DNA of 64,000 nucleotides from Torreya grandis (Eukaryota; Streptophyta; Pinopsida; Cupressales; Taxaceae): NCBI GenBank assembly GCA_037957365.1, contig JARHVA010002128.1:2365001-2429000 (forward strand), given 5' to 3'. The notes under the pieces were generated by a model, which was not told where the DNA came from, ran no database searches, and worked only from the letters and a program-made list of their open reading frames with translations. The translations under genes were made by a program, and so were the position numbers. Position 1 is the first letter of the stretch; each line of letters begins with the position of its first letter. Below are positions 47,954 through 63,308 of this stretch, in pieces.

Positions 47954-48380
47954 CAAAAACTATGCATGATAATCAATAAATCTTAAAATTTCCAATACAA
48001 TTGATCCCAATAAAATTAATGGATTAGATCCTATGCAAATTAAATAATTGTCTAATTTGAACCATAGAATTTGAAAATATCCCCAACAAGTGGATAGGTG
48101 AAATGACCATTCAAAAGGTTTTGAATTACTGGTAATGATAAAAAGGTATTTAGAAGGATCACAAGAGCATGCAAAAAGGACCTATGGATGGGGTGTCACA
48201 AGCCACACTCAAACTACCAATTTGGACATTTTATATGACAAAAATTATGCATGATAATCAATAAATCTTAAAATTTCCAATACAATTAATCCCAATAAAA
48301 TTAATGGATTAGATCCTATGCAAATTAAATAATTGTCTAATTTGAACCATAGAATTTGAAAATGTCCCCAACAAGTGGAT
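47811..48380 (+). repeat. 285-bp tandem duplication at the end of P copy 2
   Basis: Units 47811-48095 and 48096-48380, the same length, with only about eight differences seen by eye. The unit joins the last 143 bp of P to following sequence, so the duplication occurred after P was in place here, and recently compared with other repeats. Confidence 0.9.
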
Positions 48381-49644
<1,264 letters not shown>

Positions 49645-49744
49645 CTTGGGGAGGGGATGCCTCATCCTCCAAGTGAAGTATAAATTTACATCTCTAATAA
49701 CGGAACTAGGTATCAAAATCATGTAGAACATGCATGTACAAATT

Positions 49745-49747
<3 letters not shown>

Positions 49748-49799
<52 letters not shown>
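49748..49799 (+). repeat. (TA)n microsatellite
   Basis: About 26 TA units. It sits where the outer end of T copy 0 should be. Confidence 0.97.
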
Positions 49800-49803
<4 letters not shown>

Positions 49804-50037
49804 TTAACTAAAACATATAAATATATATACATATTTATGATGGTGCTAATGTGGCACCACTAGAAGAGGAAAATGACTGAGTGACAACTTAAAAAATATA
49901 AATAGATTTTGTAGCCACTTGAAGGATCAAAATTGGCCCTAATAAAGTATGCAATACTACATATCCCAAAAATTGGGGACCTTGTGATGACATGGAAACA
50001 CTTGTAGTTTATTTCATACTTGGTGCTTACCTCGGTA
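49800..50037 (+). mobile_element. T element copy 0, partial
   Basis: From GATTAACTAAAACATAT through GGTGCTAATGTGGCACCACT to CTTGGTGCTTACCTCGGT... it matches the left third of T copies 2 and 3, then stops at about 50037. Its first 20 bases are replaced by the TA tract. Confidence 0.7.
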
Positions 50038-50042
50038 TTCCA

Positions 50043-50491
50043 AATAAATTTGGAACCATAAGTTACAAATTAAATAAAACATACAAATACATATACATAC
50101 ATACATATATATATATATATATTAATGATGGTGCCAATATGGCACCACTAAAAGAGGAAAATTACTGAGTGGTAGCTGTAGAAATAGAAATAGATGTATA
50201 AATTGAGGCCTTAGAATTTTTTAGAGATATGAGGGTCATGAATATGATAATATCTAATGGATAATTAGTAAACATAAACTATTTTGAGACACTCCTTAAA
50301 TCATCTATAAATAGACTCAAGGAGGAAGTTGAGAGAACTATATACAAGACTAATGATGAGATCCTATAGTTGATCATTTTTTCTTAAAATAGAGTGATGA
50401 ATTTTGAATCCCTTAGAGTAGATTTTAAGAGTTCATAATTAGAGCACATCATTTTTATGGCTAAATCCATCAAAATATTTATGCCTACCCT
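50043..50491 (-). mobile_element. T element copy 1, inverted, partial
   Basis: Starts with the T terminus (AATTTGGAACCATAAGTTA) and continues as the reverse complement of the right part of T copy 2, ending at GCCTACCCT (50491) just before the 224 bp GT tract. With 51100-51520 it forms inverted arms of about 420-450 bp. Confidence 0.75.
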
Positions 50492-50510
50492 ATTCCTCAA
50501 CTAAAATACA

Positions 50511-51520
<1,010 letters not shown>

Positions 51521-51524
51521 CATT

Positions 51525-51525
<1 letters not shown>

Positions 51526-51566
<41 letters not shown>
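51526..51566 (+). repeat. (CA)n microsatellite
   Basis: About 20 CA units between the right end of T copy 2 and the left end of T copy 3. Confidence 0.97.
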
Positions 51567-51567
<1 letters not shown>

Positions 51568-51571
51568 AAAT

Positions 51572-52176
51572 AAATTTGGAACCATAAGTTACAAATTAAC
51601 TAATACATATACATATTTATGATGGTGCTAGTGTGGTACCACTGGAAGAGGAATATGATTGAGTGGCATTTGTAGAAATAGAAATAGATGTTGTATCCAC
51701 ATGATGGATTAAAATTAGCCCTATTAAATTATGCATTACTACATATCCCAAAAATTGTGGACTCAATGATAATGTGGTAACACTTGTAATTGATTTTATA
51801 CTTGGTGCTTACCTCGATGTTACCTATATGGCTCTAACTTTTTCAAATTCTATGTGTGTTGTCTCAAAATCCTTCTTAATAATATCAAAATTGAGTAGGG
51901 TAGGCATAAATATTTTTATGGATTTAGCCATAAAAATTATGTGCTCTACATATGAACTCTCAAAATTTAATTTAAGGGCTTCAAACTTCATCACTCTATC
52001 TTTAGATAAATTGATCAACTATAGGATCTCATTATTAGTCTTGTATATAGTTCTCTCAAATTCTTCCTTGAAGCTATCTTTAGCTACTTTAAGGAGTGTC
52101 TAAAAATTGTGTCTATTTATTAATTATCCATTATAGGTTATCATATTCATGACCCTCATATATCTCAAAATTTCTA
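51572..52176 (+). mobile_element. T element copy 3, right end missing
   Basis: Same orientation as copy 2, matching it from AAATTTGGAACCATAAGTTA to CATATATCTCAAAATTT, then lost. On the - strand the frame 52018-51824 (INLSKDRVMKFEALKLNFESS) matches copy 2 residue by residue. It looks like a helical protein fragment of unknown family. Confidence 0.7.
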
Positions 52177-53828
52177 AGGCCTCATTCTCATGAATTTAAA
52201 AATGTTCGCTAGAGCCTTCATTTGCATATGCCAATTAAAGGGCATAATCCCTTTTTACCAATTACATAACTTAGGGATTATGTATCATCTTGGTTGGAAA
52301 TCAGGCTTAGCTGATTGAAAGTGTTTATTCTAACACACTAAACTAAAAAGGAAAAAAATTTCTCAAACTCTTGTAACTAGTGCCAGAGTTTAATCACTTT
52401 TTTTCTCTCAGGCTGAATTTCTCCCTTGGAGGCATGAATATTATTCAAAATATTTTATAGCCTTGTGGTTGTACTATATATGCTATCTAAAAATTCTAAA
52501 TGGGAATCGGTAATATGTCTCTGTGTTAAATTATATTATTCCTTCTCCTTGATATTATGCATTTCCTTTATTGCCTATCTAGTTGAATCCAAAAAGAAAC
52601 TCTTATATATATTTTGTTGGATCATTAGGATTCTTTTTGGTCTTTTTAGTCCAAGGAAATAGGTTTTACCTTTGTTTGAACTTTATTTATTACTTTAAAA
52701 CTATGTTTATTGAATTCATATTCTTCACCCTTTGAATTATGTCATTCTACCAATCAAAATGAAGGGAGTCTATAGGTAGTTTTATGATGACCAAATTATA
52801 TTTCTAGTCTCTTCATCCTTGAAACTCTTTAATCCATTAGGGAATAATAAGTTCCCCTTCTTTTGGTTGAATTGGGTATTCAAAGGTAGAGGGTGGAGTG
52901 ATCATTGGAGGGGGATTTATTATTGGACGTGATAATGAAGAAATTATTTTAATAGGGAATTAAAGGGTTGGATAAGTAATTCTTAGCCATGGTGAGGATT
53001 CCCTTTATGGGGTGACTTCAATCACATATTTGGCCAAGCCTAGAGTTTCCACAACTATTATTGTGGTTTAGTATATAAGAGTATATTATGGTAGTTTACA
53101 GTCTAATTGAGTTAAAGACTTTGGAGGTACTGGTGGCCTTTGTGGATAGAAAATGGAAATGGAAACCAAAATTTCAAAGTGGACTTGTTTCTTTCTTTGG
53201 AGTCATTATTGGGGTTGATGCTTAAAAAATTAAAGAATCAATTGAATTAGACAATGGTGGATTTGGAATGAGAGGTGGAAAATTTCTAGCCAAAGTATCT
53301 ATAAAAATAATAAAAGAAGTAAGAGAAGAGACTAACTTATTAATATTTTATCTTTCCTCTTTAGTGAGGATCTATTGGATTAATTCCCCAACTAGAGTTT
53401 CTTCTTCTTGAAAACTTCCTAGGCTCATTGTTTTGGCCTTTTCTAATTTTGAATTATCCTTTGTATTATCTTAGGCCTTATCCTTACTTAACATTTGCTC
53501 AAGTCTCATCATTTCTTCTATATTCTCTTCCTCCTCATTAGTAGGATAATCCATTAGTGATATCACCTGTACATGATCTTCTTACTTTGCATCATGATCA
53601 AGGGATATTTTTGGAGTAGAAATACATGATGATGGTCTTTCCTCCAACTATTAGAATATGAAATAAGTAAATAAGACTTTGTATCTACTTTAGTAGGTGA
53701 CTATGGGGGAAATAGGGGAAATATTAGGTGAGGGAGAAAGTGAAATGAGTGAAGGAACCACAATAGCATGGACTACCACTATAGGTAGTAGTGAAGAAAT
53801 GAAAAGTGGAACAATGGTGGTGTTAGCT
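52177..53828. other. Unassigned sequence
   Basis: No supported gene. Some + strand stretches have few stops, for example EGESEMSEGTTIAWTTTI near 53730, just upstream of direct repeat R1, but they lack a recognisable motif. Confidence 0.4.
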
Positions 53829-54337
53829 ATCTAGATAGCACCCTTCTTGAAGGCTTGACAAATTTATCTAAAACTCATCACACCTGGACTAACATTGGAA
53901 TGATCTAAGGTATGGGACACTTAAACTCAAACCAAACCTCTATTTTTGATGAGGCAATCTCCTCTGATGTATAACTTTTCTCACTGATATTAAAACTTAT
54001 GAAATATTTTGGTGTGAAAAGGGTGAAGAAGGAAGCTAAAATGGAAATCTATTCTACTATTGTTGATACACATTTATGGTTTGTTCATACATTCTATTTG
54101 AGATCCTAAAACACTAATAAGATAAGAAAATACTGAATCTACAAATCCAAATGGATAATATGTACCAATATTTCATATAGAGGTTTCATCAAGTAATCAG
54201 AGCATGATTGAAATGATGGAATAGGCATGATTCAAGACACTAACCAGCCACTTATATCCACTATTATCTCAATAAAATGAAATCAAACACTAAACATGAC
54301 CCAAATAAGTTATCATACTAGTATCTAAGAGAGATCT
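53829..54337 (+). repeat. Direct repeat R1, about 510 bp
   Basis: Pairs with 55240-55746. It shares TTGAAGGCTKA, ACTAACATTRGAATGAT, CAAACCTCTA.TTTTGATGA and AAACACTAAACATGACC in order. Both copies keep the frame HLNSxQTSxFDE, so the repeat seems to descend from coding sequence. TG/CA ends are not clean, so an LTR pair is uncertain. Confidence 0.7.
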
Positions 54338-55239
54338 CATTCTAAGTCATAAACACTTAAGGACACTCATATATTCTTAATCAAGGTTCCTATAGTGCCT
54401 AATATTACACCTACAAACCCATATTGAAGGCTACAATAGTCATATTCTACATGCTTTTAGGGCTTAAAGAGTTTGGATCACTAAATTCATAGATAAACAT
54501 GATGATGAGTGACCCCAACATAAAGCCCAAGAGGGATGTATTTAAGCCTTATATAGGACTAAAGAGAACTAAATGCACCTACATGATACTCTTTAGGTCA
54601 CTATCTACTGTGATAAGATTTTTCCATCAAGGAAATTTCAAGGTTATGAGAACCTAAAGCATTTCCAAATGAAGAGTACTATGAGGATGGTTAACCTCAA
54701 TAAAGTGGTAAGGGAGAAATAAAATGACAAGTATTAGTCAACCACTTACAACACTAAATGCACCTACATGCCTGTGCCATTTCAAAAAGGCCTAATTGGT
54801 AGTACGAAGGACCTTTTAAGGCTCAAAGAGGCTAATTTGATCATTAAGATATAATATCATTGAACTAGTAATCTCATTAAGTGAGTAAGAAAAAACATAT
54901 TTCAAGTTTTAAGTAGGGTTTAATAGGAGGAAGTGGAGACCTAAAGTCATCAAAAAGGAGACCTATAGCTACCATGTGAGATTTATAGTCAAATAGGTTA
55001 AAGGTGATTTGAATGTACATCAATGGTTTTAAATACTTCAAGAAGGTATATGATGTTTATAAATGATCATCATAGCATAAAAATAGTTAATTAAACCTTA
55101 GGCTTTGATTCACACTCTTCTATCACAAAAGGAACTTACCATAATCCATATAAAGGACTTACACCCTTCATAAACAATCAATTTCCTAAATGAATACATG
55201 GTCTTATATGAGGTTTTGGATTTAAGAAACAACTATTAA
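54338..55239. other. Sequence between direct repeats R1 and R2
   Basis: About 0.9 kb, stop-rich in all frames; no primer-binding site is seen after R1. Confidence 0.4.
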
Positions 55240-55746
55240 CAACCTAGATAACACCCTAATTGAAGGCTGATAGATCGCTTTGAAAATTATTCTCACCTAT
55301 ACTAACATTAGAATGATATGAGGTGTGGAACATTTGAACTCAGACCAAACCTCTAGTTTTGATGAGTCTAGCTCCTCTGATGTATCACTTTGCTCACTAC
55401 TACTAAGACCTACTAATTTTTGGAATGAAAAGGGGGAGAAAGAAATTAAAAAGGAAATATATTATAACATTAATGATACACCTATATTAATAATTCATCC
55501 ACTCTATTTTAGCTCTTAAAACATTGATAAGATAAGCAAATAAATGAATTTACAACTCTAATAAATCCTATACATCAGTATTTCATATAGAAATTCTATC
55601 AAGTGATAAAAGAATGAGGTAAATCATGGAATATAAATAATTCAAGGTACTAACCAATCAATTATATCCACTATTGGCTCATTTAAATGACATTAAACAC
55701 TAAACATGACCTGCATGAGTTAGCATACTCATAGCTAGGTGAGATC
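55240..55746 (+). repeat. Direct repeat R2
   Basis: Second copy of R1, about 1.41 kb downstream. It contains an open frame (55325-55519) reading HLNSDQTSSFDESSSS and FWNEKGEKEIKKEIYY; unknown protein fragment. Confidence 0.7.
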
Positions 55747-57097
55747 GGGACCTGACAAGGGAGAAAATACTACCATATGTTCAAATAAACTAACCTTATC
55801 AAACTATATCATCATAATTAAATCTTAAAATAGTCTTTTATTCATCTCAAAAGGTTATAAATCTCAATCTTGGTAGATTCTAATCATTCCGAAGAGAGGG
55901 ATCTTGAAAATTAGCTTAAAAGCCTCAATATATAGCAAATAGCAAAAGTGAGAAGAAGCTATAGACAATATGGCACAAAGGTGAGAATAGGATGTCAACT
56001 CTACATGAAATCAAGTCAAATTTGAGTTCAAATTAATAATAATTATCTTAAATATATCTCTTAGTGTCCCTATCTTGCAAGAAACTTATTTTGGTGTTGG
56101 AAAGGAGTGGTGGGCCATTTGACTTGATTTGGATCCTTTTGCATCATATCTATGATATAATTGGGTGTAAAACTCCAAATTTAGCTGAATTAAAAGTGTT
56201 TTAATGTCTTCCTTTGCATTGAAACTTTGAAATATGAATGAAACTAGTTAACTAGCCAGCTAAATTGATGATTGATTCTTAAGGACTAGTTAACTCTACT
56301 TGAACTCCTCTATGCATGAAATAGATCTTGAGAGATTAATTTTCATGATAATCTCAACTTGAATGTAAATTATGAAGTTTTAAAACTCCAAAATAACTCT
56401 TGAATAGCCTTTCAATGTCATTATTTAGTTGAAGATTTTTGATCAAATAGGCCTACTACGCCAAATATTCCTAGTAGCCTATTTTCTTAAATTTGATGAC
56501 CTTTAAACCTTTATAAAAATAATGAAAAACTAAAAAAAATGTTATTTTAGACATGAATCAACCTTCCATGTCCTGAAATAGCTCCTCTTGATGAAGATAC
56601 CCATAAAAGTCAGTCACCATGGTTGACTAGGTCAATTATGCCTCATTTTCTTGTAGAGTGGTTGTTTTAGATGAGATGGTATGGGACCTTATAGGAATAT
56701 TTATGAAAAAATTATGATTTAAATATGAATAAAAATTCTTAGGCTTCAACATAAATATATTTTATTTCATTGGAATTCCTTGTAGCTCATTTTTCATGCT
56801 TTTTTCTCCAAAAAACCTAATTTTTTACCTGATGCATAAAAATCCATACAATAAATTAGCATTTTTTGGATCCTCTATAATTTTAATTGAAGTTTTAATA
56901 GGTTTTAGGTTTACCCATGAGGTTTTTATTGCAATAAAATCAACATTTCTTAACTATTCACTATGAGGGTTTGGGAGGGTTTTGGAGTTAAATCTTCTTA
57001 ATGATGATTCATGAAACATACACCTCCAAACCCAAAATTCTTTCCATGAATATATATTTTAAAAACCCACTCAACATCCCTAAAAATATTGGGTTCT
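55747..57097. other. Unassigned AT-rich sequence
   Basis: No gene or internal repeat match seen. Confidence 0.4.
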
Positions 57098-59419
57098 TGT
57101 TATGATGTGATATTTCACCCTTGTGGAAGAGTTCTTCAGGCTCCCCCATTCCCAATCATAATATGGGAAAAACCCTAGGACGTAGGTATCATATGGTGGG
57201 GTTGAACCTCTAGAGAAGGATTAATTCATCTTGATGGATCACTTTTACTAATGTTAATATATGGAAAAGGGTTATAAATGGGAAAAATGGATCCTAAAAA
57301 ATTAACAAGGTGATACACCAAATAAAAATGGAAGACTCCCATAAGCTTGAACCCACACTAGATCAACACAAGATAATGTTAACTCACACAACCTCATAAA
57401 CCAGATGACTGCATAAGTGTTTCATGGAATAGTTTTAGGAAGAACACTAATCCAAAATTTTAATATCTTTAAAACACCCTAAATAAGGTTAGAATGGAGG
57501 ATAATGGATAAAAAATATTCTCCTTCACAATGCCATCATGCACAACTCACTCAACACAGATTGAAAGCAAGAGATAAGTAAATAAATTATTTTATTAAAT
57601 CAAGAGTTATTTCTTAAAAATGATTAATAGGGTTTAGAATAATCAAGATGAGAATATTTTTCAATATCTCAGAGAGTCCCTTGCCCTAAAATATTAAAGA
57701 ATTCTTATGAGAGTCTAGAATCCTAGAGAGAGCTTTTCAAATGAGAAAGAATAGGGTGATATAAAGGACAGAGAAGAGGGAACATGTTAACCAAAAAAAT
57801 CAATGAGCTATCACCTTTCAATTAATTCTCCACCACATCTAATCCAATCCAAAATATTCCTTCATCAATAAGTTAACATGCATTTACTGTAATTAGTCTA
57901 TAAGTTATTCTCATTGGTTTATTAGTACACTAAAGGACAAAAGTCTATTTTGTAGATGATAAGTCATGATATTTTCAAGGAAGAAATATCCTTAATATAT
58001 TAACAACATTTAATTCTCCAAATTCTTCTCTAACCACCAAATGTATTTACTTTTATCTTCTATGCCACCTTCTACTTGCTTTCACTGTAAGGACAAAGTC
58101 CTCATACCTTAAATCTGGACAAAGCCATACCATGTTTGAATTGGGTGGCCATAGGTACCTATTTGTCAAAAAAAATACTATGTCAAAGGATGATACAATT
58201 ATCCATAACCATATATCTACCCCTACTATAAAATCTAAGCATAGGTATTTACTATAAATTGAAAACCAATCCAATTTATTGGTTTTCATATAGTCATTAT
58301 ATCAATGAAAATCCATAATTTATATAACTTTATTCTAGACTATATTAGGTTTAAACAAACCTATCCTACATCTAGGATTTAATGGAAATATATACTCATT
58401 ATTAGCAATCTTGATTATATGGATATGTTTACTTGATGGTATTCGACCTAGCTCTAATGGCAACACAACCCTTTAAAACATTACTCTCAAATCACCCTAG
58501 GTCATATGTTCAACCTTCATTTAAATTCCTTGGTTTTCAAATTTTATCAATAGTCATTGATATTCCTTTGCATGTCTCAAATTCATACCATTGATTTACT
58601 TGATAATTACTATATTCATGATACTTGACAACTTCTCATTCATTCCCAAGATTTGCTGACTAGTTGACCTTTCGCTCACCATTGATCTAATTTGGTATGA
58701 TGGATCGTACACTATTGATCAGCTTGGACTCATTAGTTTTTTCAATCATTGTAGACCATTAGATTTCATTTAGGCACCTGATATCTTGCCACTTGTCATC
58801 CATGCATTCAATCTTAGGATACCCAAACTTTTGACTGTGAGCTCACTATTAATATTTGATGCATGATTTAATGCACTCTATTAGCATCTTTCAGACCCAT
58901 TGAGATCATTGATTTCCCTCTTATCATTAGATATTCTTTAATTTTGCATGATTTAGATACTTGTTAGTTCCACTTTCACTCTTTTGAATCCAAATATCTA
59001 TTTCATGAGGCCTAAACTTAAGGTCCCCATGCACATCTTACTTGTTAATAATTTTTAAATCCAAATGGTTAATTGTTGTAGCTTTATCTTGATGTCCCCA
59101 CACATGTTTTATTCTACTTATTCAACTTTGAGGACTTAGTTCTTGAGATAAAAAAATCAACAAGACACAAAATCTATAGAGAATGTTCAAGGAATGAAGA
59201 ACCTCATGTTTATATAATCCTTTGGCTCTAAGAGGCCTCCTAAATGAACTTATGAAGTGTGCAACCAGACTAACCTATTCATTCTATATGACATTTGATG
59301 ATGGTCTGGTCCATCTTCTTCACTTGCTCAATTCATTTTTATCATTTGGTCAATAAATAACTCTGCTTAGCTGATCTATCTAGGCATAAGCTTTATATGT
59401 GGGCCAAATTTGGCCAACA
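57098..59419 (-). repeat. E4 LTR A, 2322 bp
   Basis: Starts TGTTATGATGTG and ends TTTGGCCAACA on the + strand. It matches B throughout (for example GCATAAGTGTTTCATGGA at 57411 and 59822, offset 2411 bp). It contains a - strand TATATAAAC near 59207-59215 and a CATTGATC-type motif array (58600-59050). The + strand flank to the left shows no primer-binding site, so this is the outer 3' LTR. Confidence 0.8.
58600..59050 (-). repeat. ATTGATC motif array in LTR A
   Basis: Recurring ATTGATC, CATTAGAT, CACTATTGATC and CATTTGAT-type words at 20-60 bp spacing; counterpart at 61000-61480 in LTR B, where CACTATTGATC and ACTATTGATC are clearer. Confidence 0.5.
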
Positions 59420-59512
59420 TCTTTGGGAACTCAACTAGGAAGCATGCTTATTATGCTTAAGAAACTTAGACTAGTTGCCCTTTTTAATCCATTAGGCATG
59501 GAGCTTAGAAAT
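59420..59512 (-). other. Remnant of E4 internal 3' end between LTRs B and A
   Basis: 93 bp. On the - strand it reads CCATGCCTAATGGATT, GGCAACTAGTCTAAG, AAGCATGCTTCC and GAGTTCCCAAAGA just before LTR A. It resembles the 60-70 bp before the E2 3' LTR (20229-20298), so it is the pre-LTR region including the polypurine tract. Confidence 0.7.
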
Positions 59513-61876
59513 TGTTATGGCATTAATCTACACCTTTGGAGAGAGATATTTAGGTTCCCTCTAACTAAGACATAGTATCAGAGAAACCCCAGGATGTGGG
59601 TATCCTATAATAGGGTCTAACCTATAGATAAAGTTGGATTCCTCTTTATGGATCACCTATAGTAATTCTATTGTAGGGGAAGAGTTAGAAAGGGAAAAAG
59701 GGATACTAAAAAGGCTAAGAGGTGATGTGAAAAATAAAAATGGGAAACTCACATAAGCTTTACCCCATGCTATATCTTTAGAAGATAATTCTATCTAACA
59801 CAACCTCACAATCTAACTCCGTGCATAAGTGTTTCATGGACTAGGTTCAGGAAGAACATTAATCTAAACTTGGAAATAGCTTGAAAACACCTTGAAAGAG
59901 GTAAGGAAGGAGGACAATGGATATGGAAGAATATCCTTCACAAGACCATCATTCATAACTCACTAAACATAGATCCAAGGCAAGAGATAGGTAAATAATG
60001 TCTTTTATTGCATCAAGAGGTAGTACTTATATATGCTTAATAGGGTTTATCCTAATCAAGATGAGCATATTTTATAATATGTTAGAGAGTCCCTACTCTT
60101 CAAGATCAAATAGTCCTTGTGAGATTCTAAAATCCAAGAGAGTCTTTTCAAATGAGAAAGAAAGGGGTGATATAAGATAAAGGGAGAGAGAAGATGGATC
60201 ATGTTAACCAAGCACAATCAATGAGATACCACCTTTCAATGAATGCTCCACCACACATAATCCAATCTAGACTAGCCCTTCATCAACAAGATAAATTGTA
60301 TTTTCTCCAATTAGTCTTCAAGTTCTTTTGATTGGTTAAGTAATACACTAGAGGACAAAATTATATTTTGTAGATGATGAGTCATGATCCTTTCAAGAAA
60401 TAAATATCCTTGAGATCTAAACAACATTGAATGCTCCAACTGCTTCTCTAACCACCAGATCTCTTTGATTTGATCTTCTATGCCACCTTCCACTTGATTT
60501 CACTATAAGGACAAATTCCTCATACCTTGAATTTGGAAAGAGCCATGCTATGTCTTCTTTGAGTAGTTATAATACCAATTTTTCAAAGACAAGACTATGT
60601 TGAAGGATGAGATATTTAGCTATAACCATTTATGTCTACATCTACTCTAACCTAAATATTGATCTTTAATATAGAGTGAAAACCAATCTAATTTATTGGT
60701 TTTCATATATTCATTATATCGATGAAGATCCCTACATTTCATAAATTTATTTTAGAATATATTATATTTAAACAAACCTATCTGACACCTAAGTTTTAAT
60801 GGTGATAAAACCTCATTATTAGAAATCTTGATTGTATGATTACATCTACATGACAATATTCAACCTATCTTTAATGGTGACATAGCTATTTGAAACATTG
60901 TTATTGATTTGAGCTAGGTCACATATTTGACATCCATTTGAAGTCTCTTGGATTTGAATTTTAATATTAACCATTGATCATGATATGGGCTTCTCATATT
61001 GTGCCATCTATTAGCTTTGTATTCCTTTCCAAGATCATGTTGTTAGTCTATCTACTTCCATGCTTGTGCCATGTGGTGGCCTCATGCTTAATATGAGATC
61101 ATTAACCCTTTGAGTCTTTACACACCATCAATATCCTTGGCCTAATTGAATGTGTTCCATCAATCTCCTTCTGCTTGATCAAATGTGCACTATTGATCTA
61201 CTAAGTCATTATGATCATGACACTTATTAGCCCTTCACTTGATCTCAAGATCATTTAACTTTTTGAATTGATACTCACCATTTATCTTTGAATTCATGAT
61301 TAAATATTCTCTATTTGATCTTTGGGACCCACTAACATCATCATATCCCACTCATCATTATATCTTTTGATATAACTAAACGTAGACTATTGATCTCATT
61401 CTAAGGACTTTTTGACCTATTGACTACCCACATGTCATTGATTTATGATATAATCAAATGATATTTTGGCATCTGCTAAATTTACATTAGACCTCAAGAT
61501 CCTTTAGGGTTTTTTAATTCAAATATCTATTTTTCATGATTTTTATTTGACACCTCCATACACATCTCATTCTACTTGTTTAACTTTAAATGTTTGTAAC
61601 TAGAGATAGATAACTCATCAAGTCACAAAATTTGTAAATAATGTTCAATGTATGAATAAAATCATGTATCTGTAATCCTTTGGCTATGATAGGTCTCCTA
61701 AGTGAACTTATGAAGTTTGAAACCAAATTGACATGTTTATTTATACATGATGTTTGATGATGGTCTAGGATATCTTCTTTACTTACTCAACTCATTTGAT
61801 CATTTGGTCAATCAAGAATATGCTCGACTAATCTATCCAAGCAAAAGCTTTGTGTGTGGGCCAAATATTTCCAACA
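59513..61876 (-). repeat. E4 LTR B, 2364 bp
   Basis: Starts TGTTATGGCATTAATC and ends TTTCCAACA on the + strand. Colinear with LTR A. Short open frames at 59998-60180 and 60311-60493 are chance. Confidence 0.8.
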
Positions 61877-63308
61877 TCTTTAGTGACTCATAGGGAAATA
61901 TGCCTTTTATACTTGAGAACCTAGACTAGTTACCTTATATGATCCATTGGGCATGGAGTCATAAGTTGATCTAAATTGAATAATGCCATCCCTTTCTTGA
62001 AAACCCTCTCTTTAAGCAACAAGGACCAAAAGAAACAAAAAAAAACAAAGTGCCCTAGGCACTTTGGATAAGGAAATAGATAATAATAAATGAAACTAAC
62101 CTAAACACGGTAAGGGAAACTAACCTACTAAACAAATGTGCACATAGACACTTAGAGAAAAGCATGAAATATAATATAATATATACAATATTATACAAAA
62201 ATTTACAAAAACCTCCCTCATGGTTTAAATGGAAAACTTTGAGTATCATTCATGTATAACAAACCAAGATGAAAAATACCTTACTTTAAAGGTACCAAAA
62301 ATGGTGAACTAAGCAGCTTGATGGCCAATCCTTTTGATGTCTTCTCCAATGGATGAAATAGAAAAAACATGTCTCCAATGTAGACATACTAGTCGAAGTC
62401 TTCCAAGATTAGTTCTTGTTGGACCACATGAGCACTTACTTAATGTTATTCATCACCCTTGAGAAAGTTGTGCATGAAGACTTTATTTAGTCTCTTAGGA
62501 GCAACTACACTTGGTTTACTTGATGGTTTAAAAAGACCATATCCTTATCCTTGTATTTTAGTAAATTAAGAGTTATAATGCTTAGATAAACATGCTTATA
62601 AGTTCCTATAATAAGGACATGTCCCTTAATTTCTTTTAAATCTTTGGTTATGGCATTTGAACCACTACCACAACCCTTCAAATTTTTCATTGGTATGTTC
62701 ATCAAACTACATCTCTTGAGAATTTGAGATATCTCTTTCCTCAACCTCACTCAAGATTTCATCTTGATCTTCAACTACAAATGAGGGTTAACTTAACCAT
62801 CTAAGGTTTGAAATATCACACCTATCTTGCTTAAGCTTTGATTTGCTTTCCTCTTCTTCATTTATGCAAAATGGACCATTATTAGTCCAATAAAAGTCTA
62901 CTTTGTTCTTAGCTACTTCATGAATACACATCTCTTAAAATATGAAATCATCAATATTGCCTTGAATCTCTAATTCATCAAAGCCATGCCAAGAAGTCTG
63001 ATCCAAACTTGACTTCTCCTCCTCTGAATGGAGTGGGCTACCTTTGACCTCTATAATAGGTTCATGAAGGTTGTTCTTAGTCATGTGTAGGGGTAGAGAA
63101 AACCATACTGATCAAAATATGGTTGATTATACATACCATATTATGATGATTAGGTACTTAGTTAGGTTGTTTAAACTAGTTGATAGATGCTCAGAGTTTC
63201 TATTGATGTTTAAAAACTTGCCTCTAAAGGTTAATTGGATGAAGAAAACACCAAAACTCTTCACCGGTGAACAATATAGTAAGTCCCATCAGGTGTGCCA
63301 AAAAAAAA
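61877..63308 (-). pseudogene. E4 internal relic, unknown coding sequence
   Basis: On the - strand one frame reads HEPIIEVKGSPLHSEEEKSS from about 63066, then HGFDELEIQGNIDDF, VEDQDEILSEVEERD and an acidic low-stop stretch to about 62750. From 62750 to 62505 a different frame is fully open for 81 codons (LKRCSLMNIPMKNLKGCGSG, IKGHVLIIGTYKHVYLSI). The first frame resumes with fewer stops (YIGDMFFLFHPLEKT, LLYMNDTQSFPFKP) to about 62240. It could be a gag-like or spacer region of a gypsy element; I do not recognise it, and no catalytic motif is present. Confidence 0.5.
63283..63300 (-). other. E4 primer-binding site
   Basis: On the - strand TGGCACACCTGATGGGAC, eight bases after LTR C ends at 63309. 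A divergent member of the shared site. Confidence 0.65.

Noticed and set aside
53829..55746. R1/R2 as a miniature LTR element
   Set aside because: No TG/CA ends, no primer-binding site and no polypurine tract; kept only as a direct repeat.
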